This document shows, one piece after another, positions 61,400-64,000 of a stretch of DNA of 64,000 nt. How positions within the stretch are numbered: the stretch's first letter is position 1; every line of letters begins with the position of its first letter. The stretch is taken from contig NZ_FNHX01000007.1 of assembly GCF_900103405.1 (NCBI RefSeq), positions 1 to 64,000 of the forward strand, read 5' to 3'. The notes under the pieces are model-generated. The model ran no database searches. It saw only the letters and a program-made list of their open reading frames with translations, and had not been told where the DNA came from. Source of the stretch: Polaromonas sp. JS666 (lineage in GTDB: Bacteria; Pseudomonadota; Gammaproteobacteria; Burkholderiales; Burkholderiaceae_C). Both the position numbers and the translations under genes were made by a program.

Positions 61400-61942
61400 T
61401 CACTGAAGCAGCGGCGCGTCGGGCAGTTCATTCGCCTTGGCGTGCGCATCTTGCTCCGAGCCATCCACCGCGAAGTGCTGCATCAGTACCGCCGAGGTTT
61501 CCTCCAGCGCCTGCGTCAGCCCATCTTCATAACGCTGCTCGCGAAACGCGGCCGCCATGCGCGCCACCATGGCCTGCCATTGGTCGGGGCCGACATGCCG
61601 CGCCACGCCGCGGTCGGCGACGATCTCGATCGCGCGTTCGGCCAGCAGCACGTAAATCAGCACGCCGTTGTTGTGCTCCGTGTCCCAGACGCGCAGCTTG
61701 CCGAACATCGTGACCGCGCGCTGGCGCGTGAGCGCGGCGATGGACGTGTGCCGGCCCAGGCGCCAGAGATAGCTCAGGGGCAGTGAAGCCTCCACGCAGA
61801 TGCGGATCTCGCCGCTGTGGCGCCGCTCGCTGGCCGCCACGCGCCGCGCGAGCCGCTGCAGCATATCGGGCGGAATCGCGCGCCGGGTATCGGCGGCGTC
61901 CAGCCAGAGGTGTTTGAGCAGGGTCTTGAGCTTGTTGAGCAT
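61400..61942 (-). CDS. TPM-domain protein
   Basis: 180 residues, soluble, with a TPM (YgcG-type) fold: SGEIRICVEASLPLSYLWRL, TEHNNGVLIYVLLAERAIEI and VADRGVARHVGPDQWQAMVA. C-terminal acidic tail. Lies five bases behind the larger TPM gene in a lemA-TPM-TPM operon. Thought to act with LemA in the envelope, role unclear. Confidence 0.88.
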   Translation of the reverse strand: MLNKLKTLLKHLWLDAADTRRAIPPDMLQRLARRVAASERRHSGEIRICVEASLPLSYLWRLGRHTSIAALTRQRAVTMFGKLRVWDTEHNNGVLIYVLLAERAIEIVADRGVARHVGPDQWQAMVARMAAAFREQRYEDGLTQALEETSAVLMQHFAVDGSEQDAHAKANELPDAPLLQ

Positions 61943-61947
61943 GATGC

Positions 61948-62889
61948 CTACCAGTCTCCCGAGGCGCCGCCGCCGCCGAAATCGCCACCGCCGCCACTGC
62001 TGAAACCCCCGCCGTCGCTGCTGCTGCTGCTGCCGCCGCTGCTCCAGCCGCCACCGCCGCCGCTACCTATGCCGCCGCTGGTCCAGCCGCCCGAAGAGCG
62101 GCCGCCGCGGCCCAGCGCGCCCAGGCTAGCGACCAGCGCGAACACCGTGCCCACCAGGACGGCGAGGCCGGCCACGATCAGGCTGCTGGTGAAAATCCAG
62201 GCCAGCACGCCGACCACACCGCCGGTGGCCAGCGAGCCGAACTTGCGCCCCAGCACCATGGCCGCTATGCGCCCGGCAATCGGCACCGCAAAAAACAGGA
62301 AGACGGCCAGGTCCGTCCACTCAAAACCGTCGTTGTTGCCGCTGCTGCCGCTGTGTTCGGGCGCGGGCAGGTTTTCGCCGCTGATCAGCGCAATGAGCTG
62401 GTCGGCCGCGGCATCGAGCCCACCGGCGAAGTCGCCTTGTTTGAAGCGCGGCGTGATGGCCGTGTCTATGACCTGGCGCGCCGCCAGGTCGGGAATCGCG
62501 CCTTCCAGCGCCTTGGTGGTTTCTATGCGCACCTTGCGGTCGTTCTTGGCGACCACCAGCAAAAGCCCATCGCCTACGCCCTTGCGGCCTATCTTCCAGC
62601 TGTCGCCCACGCGCTGCGCATAGGCGGCGATGTCTTCCGGCTGGGTGGTGGGCACCAGCAGCATCACCACCTGGGCGCCGCGGCTTTGTTCAAAGGCCGT
62701 GAGCTTGGCTTCCAGCGCCTCGCGCTGCGCGGCGCTCAGCGTGCCGGTGCCGTCCATGACATGGGCTGTCAGTGCCGGTACCGGCTGCACGCCGCCCTGC
62801 GCCCAGGCCGCCAGCGGCAGCCAGGCGGCCAGCAGCAGGCCTCCCAGCAGCCGGGCACCGCCGCGAACAAAAAGCATGGAGCGCCGCAC
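61948..62889 (-). CDS. TPM-domain membrane protein, YgcG family
   Basis: 313 residues. Signal peptide ending AAWAQG (about 30), periplasmic TPM domain with LTAHVMDGTGTLSAAQREAL and GVGDGLLLVVAKNDRKVRIE, then two transmembrane helices (near 200 and 235). A Gly/Ser-rich tail of repeated GGGGWSSGG-type units follows. Second gene of the lemA operon. The glycine-rich tail is normal for this family. Confidence 0.92.
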   Translation of the reverse strand: MRRSMLFVRGGARLLGGLLLAAWLPLAAWAQGGVQPVPALTAHVMDGTGTLSAAQREALEAKLTAFEQSRGAQVVMLLVPTTQPEDIAAYAQRVGDSWKIGRKGVGDGLLLVVAKNDRKVRIETTKALEGAIPDLAARQVIDTAITPRFKQGDFAGGLDAAADQLIALISGENLPAPEHSGSSGNNDGFEWTDLAVFLFFAVPIAGRIAAMVLGRKFGSLATGGVVGVLAWIFTSSLIVAGLAVLVGTVFALVASLGALGRGGRSSGGWTSGGIGSGGGGGWSSGGSSSSSDGGGFSSGGGGDFGGGGASGDW

Positions 62890-62907
62890 GCTCAGGCCCG
62901 CCGTGCT

Positions 62908-63510
62908 TTATTTCTTGTTGAAGTCCACCACCGGCGGCGTGGAGATCTGCGCCTCGTTCTGCACCGAGAAGTTGGGTTTGACCTGGTAGCCAAAGACCAT
63001 GGCCGTCAGGTTGTTCGGGAAGCTGCGCGTGAGCACGTTGTATTCCTGCACGGTGTCGATGTAGCGCTTGCGCGCCACGGTGATGCGGTTTTCCGTGCCT
63101 TCAAGCTGCACGCGCAGGTCGCGAAAGCCCTGGTTGGCCTTGAGGTCGGGGTAACGTTCGCTGACCACCATGAGGCGGCTCAGCGCGCTGCCCAGCTCGC
63201 CCTGCGCTGCCTGGAATTTGCTGAAGGCGGCCGGGTTGTTCAGGGTTTCGGGCGTCACCTGGATGGAGGTGGCCTTGGCGCGCGCTTCCACCACCTTGGT
63301 CAGCGTATCCTGCTCGAACGCCGCTTCACCTTTGACCGTGGCCACGATATTGGGCACCAGGTCGGCGCGGCGCTGGTACTGGTTCAGCACTTCGGACCAG
63401 GCCGACTTGGTCTGCTCATCCAGGCGCTGGAAGTCGTTGTAGCCGCAGCCCGAGAGCAGCAGGCCCAGCAGGGCCGCGAGGGTGAATGTCAAAAAGCGGG
63501 ATATCGTCAT
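62908..63510 (-). CDS. lemA: LemA family lipoprotein
   Basis: 200 residues from ATG 63510. Signal peptide with lipobox LLSGC, then the helical LemA domain: QTKSAWSEVLNQYQRRADLV, PNIVATVKGEAAFEQDTL and RFPDLKANQGFRDL-like SERYPDLKANQGFRDLRVQL. First gene of the operon with the two TPM genes. Commonly conserved trio in proteobacteria; function not established. Confidence 0.94.
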   Translation of the reverse strand: MTISRFLTFTLAALLGLLLSGCGYNDFQRLDEQTKSAWSEVLNQYQRRADLVPNIVATVKGEAAFEQDTLTKVVEARAKATSIQVTPETLNNPAAFSKFQAAQGELGSALSRLMVVSERYPDLKANQGFRDLRVQLEGTENRITVARKRYIDTVQEYNVLTRSFPNNLTAMVFGYQVKPNFSVQNEAQISTPPVVDFNKK

Positions 63511-63554
63511 GGCAATGCCTCCGAAAATGCAAGCCGCAACACTAACATAGTCGA

Positions 63555-64000
63555 ATGTCCCCGCTGCCCACATCCCCCGCTTCCGGCAGCCCGCTGCAAG
63601 CTTTGCAGTCCGCCCTGCGCCCGCCGCCGCCCGTCCAGGCCAAGCCGCGCCTGCTGGTGGCCGGCGCCACCGGCGTGCTGGGCAACGAGGTGCTGCGCCG
63701 CCTGGTCGGCAGCGGCCGCTATGCGCACACCGAGGTGCTGGCCACCGAAGCCATGGCGACGGGGCTCTCCGGCGTCGGCATCGCGCTGGCGGGCGTGCCT
63801 TCGCCGATCGCGCAATGGGCCTTGAGGCCGCTGCCGGCGCACACCGGGCTGGTCATGTTCGAGCCGCCGCGCATGTATTACGGACGTGAGCGCACGCTCT
63901 GGACGCCCGCGCCTGCGGAGCTGCCCGCGCTGGCGCAGTGGCTCAAACGCTGCGGCGTGCAGACCCTGGTCGTGGTCGTGCCGCACGCCACCGGGCGCCT
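63555..64000 (+). CDS. NAD(P)-binding Rossmann-fold protein (3' end outside window)
   Basis: At least 148 codons, cut by the window edge. An N-terminal lead of about 32 residues is followed by the dinucleotide motif RLLVAGATGVLGNEVLRRLV. It looks like an extended SDR/NAD-dependent epimerase-type protein; substrate unknown. Starts at ATG 63555, 44 bases from the divergent lemA start. Confidence 0.8.
   Translation, partial: MSPLPTSPASGSPLQALQSALRPPPPVQAKPRLLVAGATGVLGNEVLRRLVGSGRYAHTEVLATEAMATGLSGVGIALAGVPSPIAQWALRPLPAHTGLVMFEPPRMYYGRERTLWTPAPAELPALAQWLKRCGVQTLVVVVPHATGR

Overview
The window is GC-rich chromosomal DNA from a betaproteobacterium, most likely family Comamonadaceae in the Burkholderiales (Polaromonas, Variovorax or Rhodoferax-like). 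This is inferred from the style of the ribosomal proteins, the Dat-YbeD-LipB-LipA order, an incomplete regulatory PTS (mannose-type EIIA, HPr, EI) and the eight-gene F1Fo ATP synthase operon. I could not run a taxonomic search. Layout: (1) 1-5940, the end of tuf, then rpsJ and the S10 ribosomal cluster to rpsQ, closed by a terminator, with an apparent sigma70 promoter between rpsJ and rplC. (2) 6090-25000, redox and housekeeping genes: peroxiredoxin, GNAT, cytochrome b561 with divergent cytochrome c', a TlpA-like lipoprotein with divergent DUF4197, a dihaem cytochrome c peroxidase coupled to a large hybrid histidine kinase, a SWIM zinc-finger plus large-partner pair, a PhnD-like binding protein, OmpW, DinB/DUF1737, a DadA-like oxidoreductase behind a tandem glycine riboswitch, GrpB, a thioredoxin-fold protein, an alpha/beta hydrolase, and a CaiB-type CoA transferase. 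(3) 26060-31706, an accessory island. Its unfamiliar genes all lie on the plus strand and are separated by imperfect palindromes ending in GTTRRRY-type core sites. I read these as integron attC sites, so the island looks like a cassette array without an integrase in view (CALIN). The array is interrupted twice by units carrying a DUF1801 gene and scraps resembling the 3' end of cynS; intact cynS borders the island. (4) 32300-53500, a mixed region: heparinase-like lyase, MFS, PTS EIIA and HPr, an unknown secreted protein, EI, a Tat-exported amidohydrolase, a Spy/CpxP-like lipoprotein with a CpxRA-like two-component system, LysR/MFS, EamA exporter, AraC regulator, and the lipoate genes lipA and lipB with ybeD and dat. 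(5) 53600-61100, the complete atpIBEFHAGDC operon, closed by a terminator. (6) 61200-64000, a tiny membrane protein, two TPM-domain proteins and LemA, and the start of an NAD-binding-fold gene cut by the window edge. The most interesting signals are the cassette array with its duplicated insertions, the glycine riboswitch in front of dadA, the unknown exported-protein gene inside the PTS operon, the SWIM pair lacking its usual AAA/VWA partners, and a repeat family that sits directly behind stop codons.
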